Of a stretch of 64,000 nt of DNA, positions 37,989 to 45,352 are shown one piece after another (the first letter of the stretch is position 1; each line of letters opens with the position of its first letter). Under the pieces are notes generated by a model. It made no database searches. It saw only the letters and a program-made list of their open reading frames with translations, and was not told where the DNA came from. The translations under genes and the position numbers were made by a program. Source of the stretch: Chitinophaga filiformis (GTDB lineage Bacteria; Bacteroidota; Bacteroidia; Chitinophagales; Chitinophagaceae). The stretch is from positions 6,241,001 to 6,305,000 of the forward strand of contig NZ_CP095855.1 in the NCBI RefSeq assembly GCF_023100805.1, given 5' to 3'.

Positions 37989-38516
37989 CTATTCAAAAAA
38001 TAACTGTAAATCCTCTTTGACTGTTATTGAATTGGATGTGACTCGTTTATAGGCTTTTCTATCATAACAATAATATGCGGTGGGACGTATGTATACCAAT
38101 TGCTCTTTGAAGGCGACATTCTGATGATCCAGGATTATCCTGTCATCAGTTGGATCCTGCATATTCCTGGATGTGAAGTAGGCTTTAATAGTCTTGAGAC
38201 CATTGGCCGATATAATTGCAAAATGTCCCTTTTTAAATTTACTTCTATGCTCCAGTACCGAATCTATCGCTTTATCCCGACATGCATCGCAGGCGGCGTC
38301 AATCGGTATGATGAGAATCGCGATAGAGTCGCCTATCTCATCGGGTTTTATTTTTCCATCCAACAGTGTCGCAATGTTTTTGAATAATGAATCCTGTTGG
38401 TGTTGATCACCAATCGCTTCAGTGCTTTTTTTCCTCGGATCTTTCTTTTCGTAATCCTGCTGGCGGATACAACTGGCAAACAGTATGCAAATCAGTAAAA
38501 TCAATTTATTGCTCAT
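37989..38516 (-). CDS. Small lipoprotein with CxxC, probable thioredoxin fold
   Basis: 175 aa. Lipobox ILFASC, then a linker and a domain whose first strand (IAILIIPID) is followed by AACDACRD. CDAC placed at the start of the first helix is the thioredoxin active-site arrangement. It starts three bases after the preceding gene and precedes the LanKC-like gene by 80 bases. It seems to take the role that TlpA has in the other cassettes. Family not recognised with certainty. Confidence 0.65.
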   Translation of the reverse strand: MSNKLILLICILFASCIRQQDYEKKDPRKKSTEAIGDQHQQDSLFKNIATLLDGKIKPDEIGDSIAILIIPIDAACDACRDKAIDSVLEHRSKFKKGHFAIISANGLKTIKAYFTSRNMQDPTDDRIILDHQNVAFKEQLVYIRPTAYYCYDRKAYKRVTSNSITVKEDLQLFFE

Positions 38517-38519
38517 TGT

Positions 38520-39692
38520 CTATTGTTTGTATACTAATTTTGAAAAGTATATGGTATCCTCGTTTACCGAGGTTTCAATTTTGGCATATATGCCATCATT
38601 TGTAGTAAATAATGTATAAAGGTTTAAACTATCCGGCACTTCAGTTTCTCCAATAATTTTAAAGTCCTTATCCAGTATGACAAGGCTACTCTTTTTGTTG
38701 AAGATCTTTTGATCATACTTATCCTTGGTAAGCTTTTGTTCAGCTACTCTCAGGTATCTATTCGAATAACTATCAAAATAGACGGGACCATATGAATCCC
38801 GGAAATATCTTCCTAATGATTGTTTGTCGCTATTGCTGTACTCTTCTTTTGTAAAAGGTGGAATTGCTTCAGTAATGTACTGGCTACCGCCGAAATAGGC
38901 TGTTTGGCGATCATCTAATTTTGTCACATAGAGATTGGAGTCTGCAGGCAGGCTAAAAACGAATCGCGAAGAGTCGTTATTATAGCAATAGTAAGTTGTC
39001 AGGTAACGTCTCGCATATACGTTCTCTTTGAAAAAGGGAGGAAGGGAGTAAGCTAATTCAGCCTTTTTCCTGGTCCAATCGAGGATGAACATGCGTTTCC
39101 ATTTTCTTAATTCCTTCTGTTTGCGCATATCCAGATACGGATAGGCCGCAAAGAACATGGAATCGCTTTTAAAGACTGGCGGCGAGAATCCATTGAAATC
39201 GCTTAGTGCTGCGTAGGGTTTAGAGGGAAGTTTTATTCTTTGCTTTACCCTACCTGTACTGTCTATCATATACACGTCAAGTAAGGTATTCAGATAGATG
39301 CTGTCAAAGCTTTTTACAAATACGGTAATCTTGGCTAACCGGGATTTATTTTCTTTGATGTTTCTGGTACTTATCTGTGATACCAGTGCGCGCCGATTTA
39401 CATCATATATATTTATTCTATTTGTCAACTTATCTATGAAGGCCAGGAATAAAGTGCCTTTCTGTTGAAATACGCTGTAAGAGGAAAAGTTTGGTTTGGT
39501 CAGGGAATCCAGCGGCAGCTTTAAGACATCGCCTGTGACTTCCAGACGTATGTTATGGTACTCCGGTTTACTATAATGGTAATCGGTTACCATATGATCT
39601 GTTCCTTCATTACATGATTGGCATATGGATATATTGATCAACAATATCAAGGCTAAAGAAATGGATCTGACAAGACTACTGGGTATTTTCAT
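38520..39692 (-). CDS. Propeller-like lipoprotein (DUF4221-like)
   Basis: 390 aa from the ATG at 39692 (MKIPSSLVRSISLALILLIN), which gives a lipoprotein signal ending in SICQSC; a longer frame to 39842 has no signal character. The rest is beta-rich with repeated strand patterns (RINIYDVNRRALVSQIS, SLVILDKDFKIIGETEV), as in six-bladed propellers of the DUF4221 type. Operon member between the peptide and the CxxC lipoprotein. Likely outer-membrane attached; function unknown. Confidence 0.65.
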   Translation of the reverse strand: MKIPSSLVRSISLALILLINISICQSCNEGTDHMVTDYHYSKPEYHNIRLEVTGDVLKLPLDSLTKPNFSSYSVFQQKGTLFLAFIDKLTNRINIYDVNRRALVSQISTRNIKENKSRLAKITVFVKSFDSIYLNTLLDVYMIDSTGRVKQRIKLPSKPYAALSDFNGFSPPVFKSDSMFFAAYPYLDMRKQKELRKWKRMFILDWTRKKAELAYSLPPFFKENVYARRYLTTYYCYNNDSSRFVFSLPADSNLYVTKLDDRQTAYFGGSQYITEAIPPFTKEEYSNSDKQSLGRYFRDSYGPVYFDSYSNRYLRVAEQKLTKDKYDQKIFNKKSSLVILDKDFKIIGETEVPDSLNLYTLFTTNDGIYAKIETSVNEDTIYFSKLVYKQ

Positions 39693-40163
39693 TTGAACGC
39701 GTGATTTTATGATTTCATAAGCAATTGCTAGATAACCTGTCGAAGGTGTGCCCGCGGAGTTTCTATCAATCATTTCCCGTTGATAGAAGCTACTTTCGGA
39801 GCTCATGCTACTATCCATTATCAACTCACAATTGCACGTCAAATTTGCTCCTGTGATTCGTCTGAGATAATGATCCGGAAGATTCGTTAGTTAAGTTAAC
39901 ACCACTGATGGCCGGTAGGTGATACATAGCGCGCAAACTCACAAAAGTATCTATGGGGCTCAGTTGACCAGGCTTGTTAATTGCTGCACCTGTTTAACGG
40001 TATTTATGTTTAGTCTTCGTGTGGTGATGATACGCTGCCTTATACAAATGGAAAAACGCTCATCGGGTTTGAGACGTTGAGTTAACTACACTTCTGATTT
40101 CATTTAATGAGTCCAACGTATATTATTGCCCCACCATAAGGTGGGGCAATAAATTTTAAAATA
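39693..40163 (-). other. Spacer between peptide and propeller gene, with hairpin
   Basis: About 470 bases. The hairpin 40125-40150 has perfect 11-base arms (ATTGCCCCACC and its complement, loop ATAA) and lies 13 bases behind the peptide stop. The rest shows no gene. Confidence 0.5.
40125..40150 (-). terminator. Strong hairpin directly after the peptide gene
   Basis: Arms ATTGCCCCACC (40125-40135) and GGTGGGGCAAT (40140-40150). On the - strand it follows the 69-aa peptide gene by 13 bases; the following bases are AT-rich but not a U run. It may terminate partly or stabilise the peptide mRNA. Confidence 0.6.
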
Positions 40164-40373
40164 TCAACCGCAAGTATCAGGTGTTGCTGCGATAGTACAA
40201 GTTGGAGGAGCAAGGGTTACAGAACATGTCTGGGTTGCGCCTACTTGGGTACAAGTTCCATTAAAAACGAAATTTTCATCATCGTTAGAACTGTTTGCAG
40301 CTACGCTTAGGACTGGGGATGAAGCAACTGCCGCTATACCCAACAGCAGTAAGCCATAGATTTTCTGTTTCAT
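40164..40373 (-). CDS. 69-aa exported peptide with cysteine/threonine-rich tail, candidate substrate
   Basis: Signal-like segment MKQKIYGLLLLGIAAVASSP with a possible cleavage after SVAA, an acidic spacer (NSSNDDENF), then a tail with four cysteines (GTCTQ, QTCSV, PTCTI, DTCG) rich in Thr, Ser and Pro, ending in CG. Leader-spacer-core layout and closeness to a LanKC-like gene are what one expects of a modified-peptide precursor, but an export signal is unusual for class III lanthipeptides. It resembles the DUF6520-like peptides of the other cassettes in size and position. Activity unknown. Confidence 0.65.
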   Translation of the reverse strand: MKQKIYGLLLLGIAAVASSPVLSVAANSSNDDENFVFNGTCTQVGATQTCSVTLAPPTCTIAATPDTCG

Positions 40374-40623
40374 AAGAAAGAAGAGTTAAAAAAGTTAACA
40401 AAATAATATTTAGGCTTCGACGCGTCTTTGAAGTCTTTGTAAAATTAAATGTTGAAGCTGTCGTTTTAGATCACCGAAAGAAAAAATATGCTTCTTTTTT
40501 TATTGTGTCGATCGTGATACTTTATCTTGTTACTTTAATATTCAGAGCTGGAAAAACTCTTCAATATAAAAGAAGATACTGCAAAGTCATTGCAGTGATA
40601 TAGTTTTTGCGGGTTAATACCAC

Positions 40624-41265
40624 TTAGTCTCTGTTTTGAATAGCAATTGTATTTTCATCTGAAGCGATGGAGAAAAGGATATCGACTATTCGTTCTTCGA
40701 ATTGCCTTTGATTCTCCAACTTCTTTAAATCAGTGCTAATTACTTCATCCAGTGTTTTACCAAAACCTACCGGATAGTCCAGCAGCCGATATTTACCACT
40801 CTGCTTTTTTAATCTTTCAAGAAGGCGCCTGGCATTTACTATATTTTCACCAGGATCGTTCATCTCCTTTCTGGAAAACTCAATACGGCTTATTTCGTAA
40901 TTTCCTGGTGTCAAGCTTAGCTTTTGAGTAGTACTTCCCCAGTAATAAATGAGCAGTTTATTTTTCGCCAGTTGTACTTCGTTTTTATCGTCTATCAGCA
41001 CGTTCACTAAAGACGTATTCATTGTTTGTATCACTGTTTTCGGATTTTTCATTAAACAGATCAGGCTTAATGGTGATTTAACATATAGACTAAGCGATCG
41101 TAGCATAATTCCTTCTTTTGAATATTCATGCACTAAGATATCTATATAGGGAGAGCTTACTGAATAGGGTGCAGCAAAGTTCTTTATTTGATGACTGTAA
41201 TAAATCGGAATTGCTTTGCTCGATCTAAGTCTATAGTCCGGATGTTCATGTATTTGGAATTTCAT
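40624..41265 (-). CDS. Unrecognised protein, resembles an AraC-type sensor domain without HTH
   Basis: 213 aa. The part SLTPGNYEISRIEFSRKEM and the preceding beta-rich stretch look like the ligand-binding half of Chitinophaga AraC regulators, but no helix-turn-helix follows. No signal peptide. It stands alone, 250 bases ahead of the peptide operon on the same strand. Could be a co-regulator of the HTH protein at 41612; inference only. Confidence 0.5.
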   Translation of the reverse strand: MKFQIHEHPDYRLRSSKAIPIYYSHQIKNFAAPYSVSSPYIDILVHEYSKEGIMLRSLSLYVKSPLSLICLMKNPKTVIQTMNTSLVNVLIDDKNEVQLAKNKLLIYYWGSTTQKLSLTPGNYEISRIEFSRKEMNDPGENIVNARRLLERLKKQSGKYRLLDYPVGFGKTLDEVISTDLKKLENQRQFEERIVDILFSIASDENTIAIQNRD

Positions 41266-41611
41266 ATGAATTAAGCTTATTTGTGTAGAGGCTTAACTGC
41301 AATGTTAATTATAGGTACTGCATTTTAGGTGCAGCCCAAAGAGGTTGAGAGAATCACAGCAACTATTTTGCAGTGATGTTAAATTTTTATGATGCCGATT
41401 TAATGAAACATTTATTGTTTAATTTTAATTCAACGACTAGTGAGGGTGTATTTATCTGGGAAATATTCCAATATGTTTGATGCCCCCATATGCAGCTAAA
41501 GAGAATCTTTATCATCAACCTTTATTTACACTACTGCATTATCAAGCTTGCTGGTAACCATTTATATGATGCAGTACACTGCTTGACCCTTTTTACTAAA
41601 AATGTCTCCAG
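41266..41611. promoter_or_regulatory. Divergent intergenic region
   Basis: About 350 very AT-rich bases between divergent genes; promoters expected both ways. No repeat or hairpin stands out. Confidence 0.35.
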
Positions 41612-41899
41612 ATGATTATTGACATTGTGCACCGTTTACAGCGAATTGACTATTTAATAAGAATTAAAGGAACTGGAACTCCAAAAGCGTTAGCACAGAA
41701 AATCGGCGTTTCCCAACGCAGAGTATACATATATCTGGATTTAATGAAGAATTTGGGGGCGCCTATTAAGTATTCAGATACCAGACAAAGTTATTTTTAC
41801 GACATGGAAGGAGCTTTCGTTATCAGATTTATCAATTTTGATAGGGATTCGATTTTCAAAGATGATCATAAAGATAAACTATTTGAAGACGGTAAATGA
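41612..41899 (+). CDS. Small helix-turn-helix (HTH_11-type) regulator
   Basis: 95 aa. The N-terminal half is a winged-helix DNA-binding domain: VHRLQRIDYLIRIKGTGTPK, then ALAQKIGVSQRRVYIYLDLM, as in WYL-family regulators but without the WYL part. The C-terminal half is short and acidic. Stand-alone versions are common in Bacteroidota. Target unknown. Confidence 0.75.
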   Translation: MIIDIVHRLQRIDYLIRIKGTGTPKALAQKIGVSQRRVYIYLDLMKNLGAPIKYSDTRQSYFYDMEGAFVIRFINFDRDSIFKDDHKDKLFEDGK

Positions 41900-42027
41900 T
41901 TTATGGCCCATGATATGTCCATGTACTTATTCCTGTGTTATTGGTGACAGAAATTAAATCAACTGAGACAAATGCAGATAAATAGGATATTCAGTTAATT
42001 ATTAACTTGGTAGAAGATAGTTGTTGT

Positions 42028-42160
42028 GCTGTGATCTTGGAAATACTCCATTGTAGCTTTATCTGTGCATCATTTGCTTTTCGCAAAACGAAGAACGGTT
42101 TGGCCCGATCCCACGATATATGATCACACTTCAGTTGTATGTCTTACAGAAATGACTTTA
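42028..42160 (+). pseudogene. Fragment of a second AbiGi/DUF2971-like gene
   Basis: About 130 bases align without large gaps to 45562-45694 inside the gene at 45353, including identical ACTCCATTGT and TTTGCTTTTCGCAAAACGAA. The frame is broken and neither start nor rest of the gene is present. It is a truncated, diverged relative 3.5 kb upstream of the intact gene. Confidence 0.75.
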
Positions 42161-42276
42161 AGTTTAATATCTAAACATCGAAGGCAATATCATGCGTGCC
42201 CCGCGACTGCTATTTGCTGAAAATGATTTATGCCTTTCGGCTTTCTTTAATTAATCATCTTTTCAAGGTTAATAGA

Positions 42277-42903
42277 ATGAATTTGAAAATTGCAGCTCAC
42301 CCATCAATGGGATTTAGACGTATTAACGAAGTACCCCGTTCGTGTTTAGATTTCGTTAAGCCATTTTCCAAGCCAACTTGTTATACCTGCCCGGTTTTAG
42401 ACATCGTCGAACAGGAAAGAGTTTATCACGGTTTCATGGTTAGATCCATAATCTATAATGCCAGGGAGAGCGTAACCTTTTCGGGTAAAATCAGGAGAGA
42501 ACGGTTTGAGTTCCAGAGTATGATGTATGGTGCAATGTATGTTGTAGTTCCTTCAGTTGCAACCTTTAATCTTGACAATTTCCATTACACCCTGATTCAA
42601 ATGGATAGGCGTGAATACAGCTACACATTACAACCCGGCCAACATCATTTTTTGAGCGTAAATATCGCCAAGACCATTCTTGAGGAAAACGCATTGCTGG
42701 ACGATGTTGTTGGTCATTGGCTAACCAGGTTCAATCCAGGTGCCAGCCATTTATATGGTGCACACTTTAAAATGGAACCCTTTAAGATCTTGCTGGCCGA
42801 ATTACTTAACATAAACGTAAATAATAGATTAAGAGAACTCTTATTTGGTTGTCAGCTGAACGAATTATTGTTAAAAATCATTGAAGATCAGGGCCGATAT
42901 TAG
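42277..42903 (+). CDS. Unrecognised protein, AraC-type sensor domain without HTH
   Basis: 208 aa from the ATG at 42277 (MNLKIAAHPSMGF); a GTG at 42196 and ATG at 42223 are alternatives. The layout YHGFMVRSIIY, beta core, YTLQPGQHHFLSV is that of the sensor half of Chitinophaga AraC regulators; the chain ends before any helix-turn-helix. Cysteines cluster in TCYTCP. Similar in kind to the product at 40624. Function unknown. Confidence 0.5.
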   Translation: MNLKIAAHPSMGFRRINEVPRSCLDFVKPFSKPTCYTCPVLDIVEQERVYHGFMVRSIIYNARESVTFSGKIRRERFEFQSMMYGAMYVVVPSVATFNLDNFHYTLIQMDRREYSYTLQPGQHHFLSVNIAKTILEENALLDDVVGHWLTRFNPGASHLYGAHFKMEPFKILLAELLNINVNNRLRELLFGCQLNELLLKIIEDQGRY

Positions 42904-43563
42904 GTGTTCGTCGACAAAGCTGTACAAGAGCATATACTACTGCTAGTAAGACCGACACCACAGGTAACGCTCAGGATTCAAATACTGAATGATAGACGTA
43001 AGGATGTGATGTTTGTAAGATTTCGGCAGTGTCAGTTTAAAATACTTCTTTGGTTTCCTTTTGGTTCAGTAATTCTTTAATGGTCTGGTAAATCAGATAA
43101 TCCTCGTCGGTCTTAACTGTTCCGAAAGAACAGCAAATCGTCCGGCAGGTCCCGTAATTGGTCAATTTTTTCTCAATAGACATTGTTGTGGCAAGCACGA
43201 TCTCATAAGACATTCATCAACCGGTCTACACTCCTCTCCCCTTCCCTGGCATAAAGTCTGCCGCTTCTATTAAAACCATCCGGTGTCAGTCAGATTCCGG
43301 ACCAGTTACTACTTGTGAGCATCCTTCTTTCGCAGGTGGTACGATGTGTATGGAGCTGCTGACATAATTCTAATACTCTGTGTTGTCAATCGCCATTTTT
43401 TTCGAACCTACCGGTAACTCCCATTTTTTCCATTTGGTGATTCTCATTTTTGCTATGTAAAAATCAGAAACATAAAAGCCTTACCTCATAAAGGTCTCGT
43501 GTCATTGTGGAAATCAATTAACCGTAGGCATATATGAGTGACCAGATTTCAAAATAATATTGT
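42904..43563. other. Gene-poor stretch with a 48-codon remnant
   Basis: 660 bases. On the - strand 43037-43183 reads MSIEKKLTNYGTCRTICCSF and ends IYQTIKELLNQKETKEVF, a protein-like tail; it could be the end of a decayed mobile-element gene. The rest shows no frame I trust. Confidence 0.35.
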
Positions 43564-44217
43564 ATGCAAATTGAATTAAAACGAATAGCGTTCTCCGAAC
43601 AACTTTCAGAAGAAACATTGGCGTTTAGTGCAGACGTCTATATTAACGGGTATAAAGCCGGATATGCGTCGAATAATGGACACGGTGGCAGTACAGACTA
43701 TCGTTCTTACGATGAGAAAGGCCGTTCTCTGATTAACGAAGCAGAAAAATACTGCAAATCCCTTCCTCCGGAAGTGAGTGAAGATATTGTGATCGATGGA
43801 AAACCGATGGTGACAGAAATGACGCTTGAATATTTCATCGATAACTTAATCCAAAAGCACGTTGAAAACAAAGCATTAAAAGCGTTTAACCAAAAAATCG
43901 ACAAATACGCGAAGAACGGTATCGTTTATGGTATTGAAAACGTAGAATTCGGCACTGTTAAATTTGCACACCGGTCCATTGAGGAACTTTTAAATAAGCC
44001 GGAGGGGCAGGAACTGTTAAAAAGAACAATTATTAATTCGGTATTACCGGAATTGCACGCAAATCCAGGATACAAAATATTAAATAAAAACATACCCCAG
44101 GATATTATTGATTCGGCGATACTGCACGGAAAAAATGCTCAACTGATAAAGCAGAAAAAACGAGAAATTAAACCTCCCGATAAACCAGGTAAACAGAGAT
44201 CTGCAAAAAGAAAATAA
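43564..44217 (+). CDS. Unrecognised protein upstream of the DNA methyltransferase
   Basis: 217 aa, no signal, charged, Lys/Arg-rich tail (KKREIKPPDKPGKQRSAKRK). N-terminal beta-type stretch with ADVYINGYKAGYASNNGHGG resembles small phage and plasmid proteins of Bacteroidota seen next to DNA methyltransferases. The methyltransferase starts 29 bases later, so they are probably cotranscribed. I cannot assign a function. Confidence 0.55.
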   Translation: MQIELKRIAFSEQLSEETLAFSADVYINGYKAGYASNNGHGGSTDYRSYDEKGRSLINEAEKYCKSLPPEVSEDIVIDGKPMVTEMTLEYFIDNLIQKHVENKALKAFNQKIDKYAKNGIVYGIENVEFGTVKFAHRSIEELLNKPEGQELLKRTIINSVLPELHANPGYKILNKNIPQDIIDSAILHGKNAQLIKQKKREIKPPDKPGKQRSAKRK

Positions 44218-44245
44218 ATAACGATAAATATGGAGACCAGCAGTT

Positions 44246-45124
44246 ATGGTACATGGAAGCGTGTTTTCCGGGCTCGGCGGATTTGATCTCGCAGCACAGT
44301 GGATGGAATGGGACAACAAATTTTATTGTGAAATTGATCCTTTTTGCAGACGAATATTAAAATATTACTGGCCACATGCAGAAGAATACACGGACATCAA
44401 AGAGTTCAATGCAACTAAGTTTCGGGGAGTGGTTGAAATCGTCACAGGAGGGTTCCCCTGCCAACCATTCAGTATCGCAGGACAGAGAAGAGGAATGGAA
44501 GATAACCGTTACCTCTGGCCAGAGATGCTTAGAATCATTGGAGAGATTCAGCCACGTTGGATACTTGCAGAAAATGTTCCTGGCCTCCTTAATTGGAAGA
44601 AAGGATTGGTATTCAACAAAGTTCAGACTGATTTGGAGGCTGCAGGGTACGAGGTCCAACCGGTTGTACTTCCGGCTTGTGCCGTTGGAGCGCCGCATCT
44701 CAGATACCGATTATGGTTTGTTGCCTACTCCAACGAGTTCAGACAGCTGGGACATAAAAAATCCCCGAAAGGAGTCAACACTTTTGATTGGAGGCAAACA
44801 TTCTCTGACTTTAATGGCGATGGGACACGCTGGACGTCTACCTACTCCGACTGCACGGGATTGGAAAGGACCGCAGGCCAGAGCATATCGTCAACAGGCG
44901 GACGATTTGAGTGGTATAGTTCGATTCCAGTATGGGATAAGTGGCCAACTCAATCCCCAGTTTGTAGCCGAGATGATGGGATTCCCCGGGAGTTGGACGG
45001 TGTTACCTTTTCTAACTGGAGAGCCCAAAGCATCCATGCTTTAGGCAATGCAATTGTTCCCCAGGTGGCTCTTCAGATTTTCAGGTCGATCGAGGAAATG
45101 AATAATAGGATCAATACCTTATGA
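44246..45124 (+). CDS. DNA (cytosine-5) methyltransferase, phage/mobile type
   Basis: 292 aa. Motif I SVFSGLGGFDLA, motif IV GGFPCQPFS with catalytic Cys72, motif VI AENVPG, motif VIII LRYRLWFVAYS, and C-terminal GNAIVPQVALQIF (motif X). Complete but short, as in mobile-element enzymes. It methylates cytosine in a sequence not inferable here. No restriction gene is adjacent, so it is probably an orphan protecting a mobile element. The second half overlaps another coding-looking frame (44376-45044). Confidence 0.93.
   Translation: MVHGSVFSGLGGFDLAAQWMEWDNKFYCEIDPFCRRILKYYWPHAEEYTDIKEFNATKFRGVVEIVTGGFPCQPFSIAGQRRGMEDNRYLWPEMLRIIGEIQPRWILAENVPGLLNWKKGLVFNKVQTDLEAAGYEVQPVVLPACAVGAPHLRYRLWFVAYSNEFRQLGHKKSPKGVNTFDWRQTFSDFNGDGTRWTSTYSDCTGLERTAGQSISSTGGRFEWYSSIPVWDKWPTQSPVCSRDDGIPRELDGVTFSNWRAQSIHALGNAIVPQVALQIFRSIEEMNNRINTL
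44376..45044 (+). CDS. Overlapping frame inside dcm with conserved LPTPT-type motifs
   Basis: 222 codons in the +1 frame relative to the methyltransferase. The product shows features I recognise from proteins annotated beside Bacteroidota dcm genes: two copies of LPTPT followed by a D (LLPTPTSSD, RLPTPTARDWKG), RLYFRLVP and GQLNPQFVAEMMGFPGSW. A shadow frame would not be expected to keep such repeated motifs. It might be a real second product, or a C-terminal part reached by frameshifting. Whether it is translated is unknown. Confidence 0.45.
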   Translation: MQKNTRTSKSSMQLSFGEWLKSSQEGSPANHSVSQDREEEWKITVTSGQRCLESLERFSHVGYLQKMFLASLIGRKDWYSTKFRLIWRLQGTRSNRLYFRLVPLERRISDTDYGLLPTPTSSDSWDIKNPRKESTLLIGGKHSLTLMAMGHAGRLPTPTARDWKGPQARAYRQQADDLSGIVRFQYGISGQLNPQFVAEMMGFPGSWTVLPFLTGEPKASML

Positions 45125-45352
45125 GTCAATGCGCGTGTACTCACCCTGGAGCATTCCGGGTAATCAATAATATTTATTTATCATATAACATATTCGAGAG
45201 GTATCACCTAAAGGTCACTGCAGGCAATAATGGATACTTTTAGCCAATACAACACAATTGCGGCAAGGCGGCGCCTAGCACCTAAATAGAAAGTTCCAGG
45301 TAATTTGTTAACTTAGAAGGGATAGCTATTGTTGGTGCTAACCCTTTCGGAT

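Noticed and set aside
39693..39842. Upstream extension of the propeller lipoprotein gene to 39842
   Set aside because: The added 50 residues come before an obvious lipoprotein signal peptide, so the start at 39692 is far more likely.
44246..45124. A frameshift in the dcm gene explaining the second frame
   Set aside because: The methyltransferase frame is open and keeps motifs up to GNAIVPQV, so no frameshift is needed to restore it.
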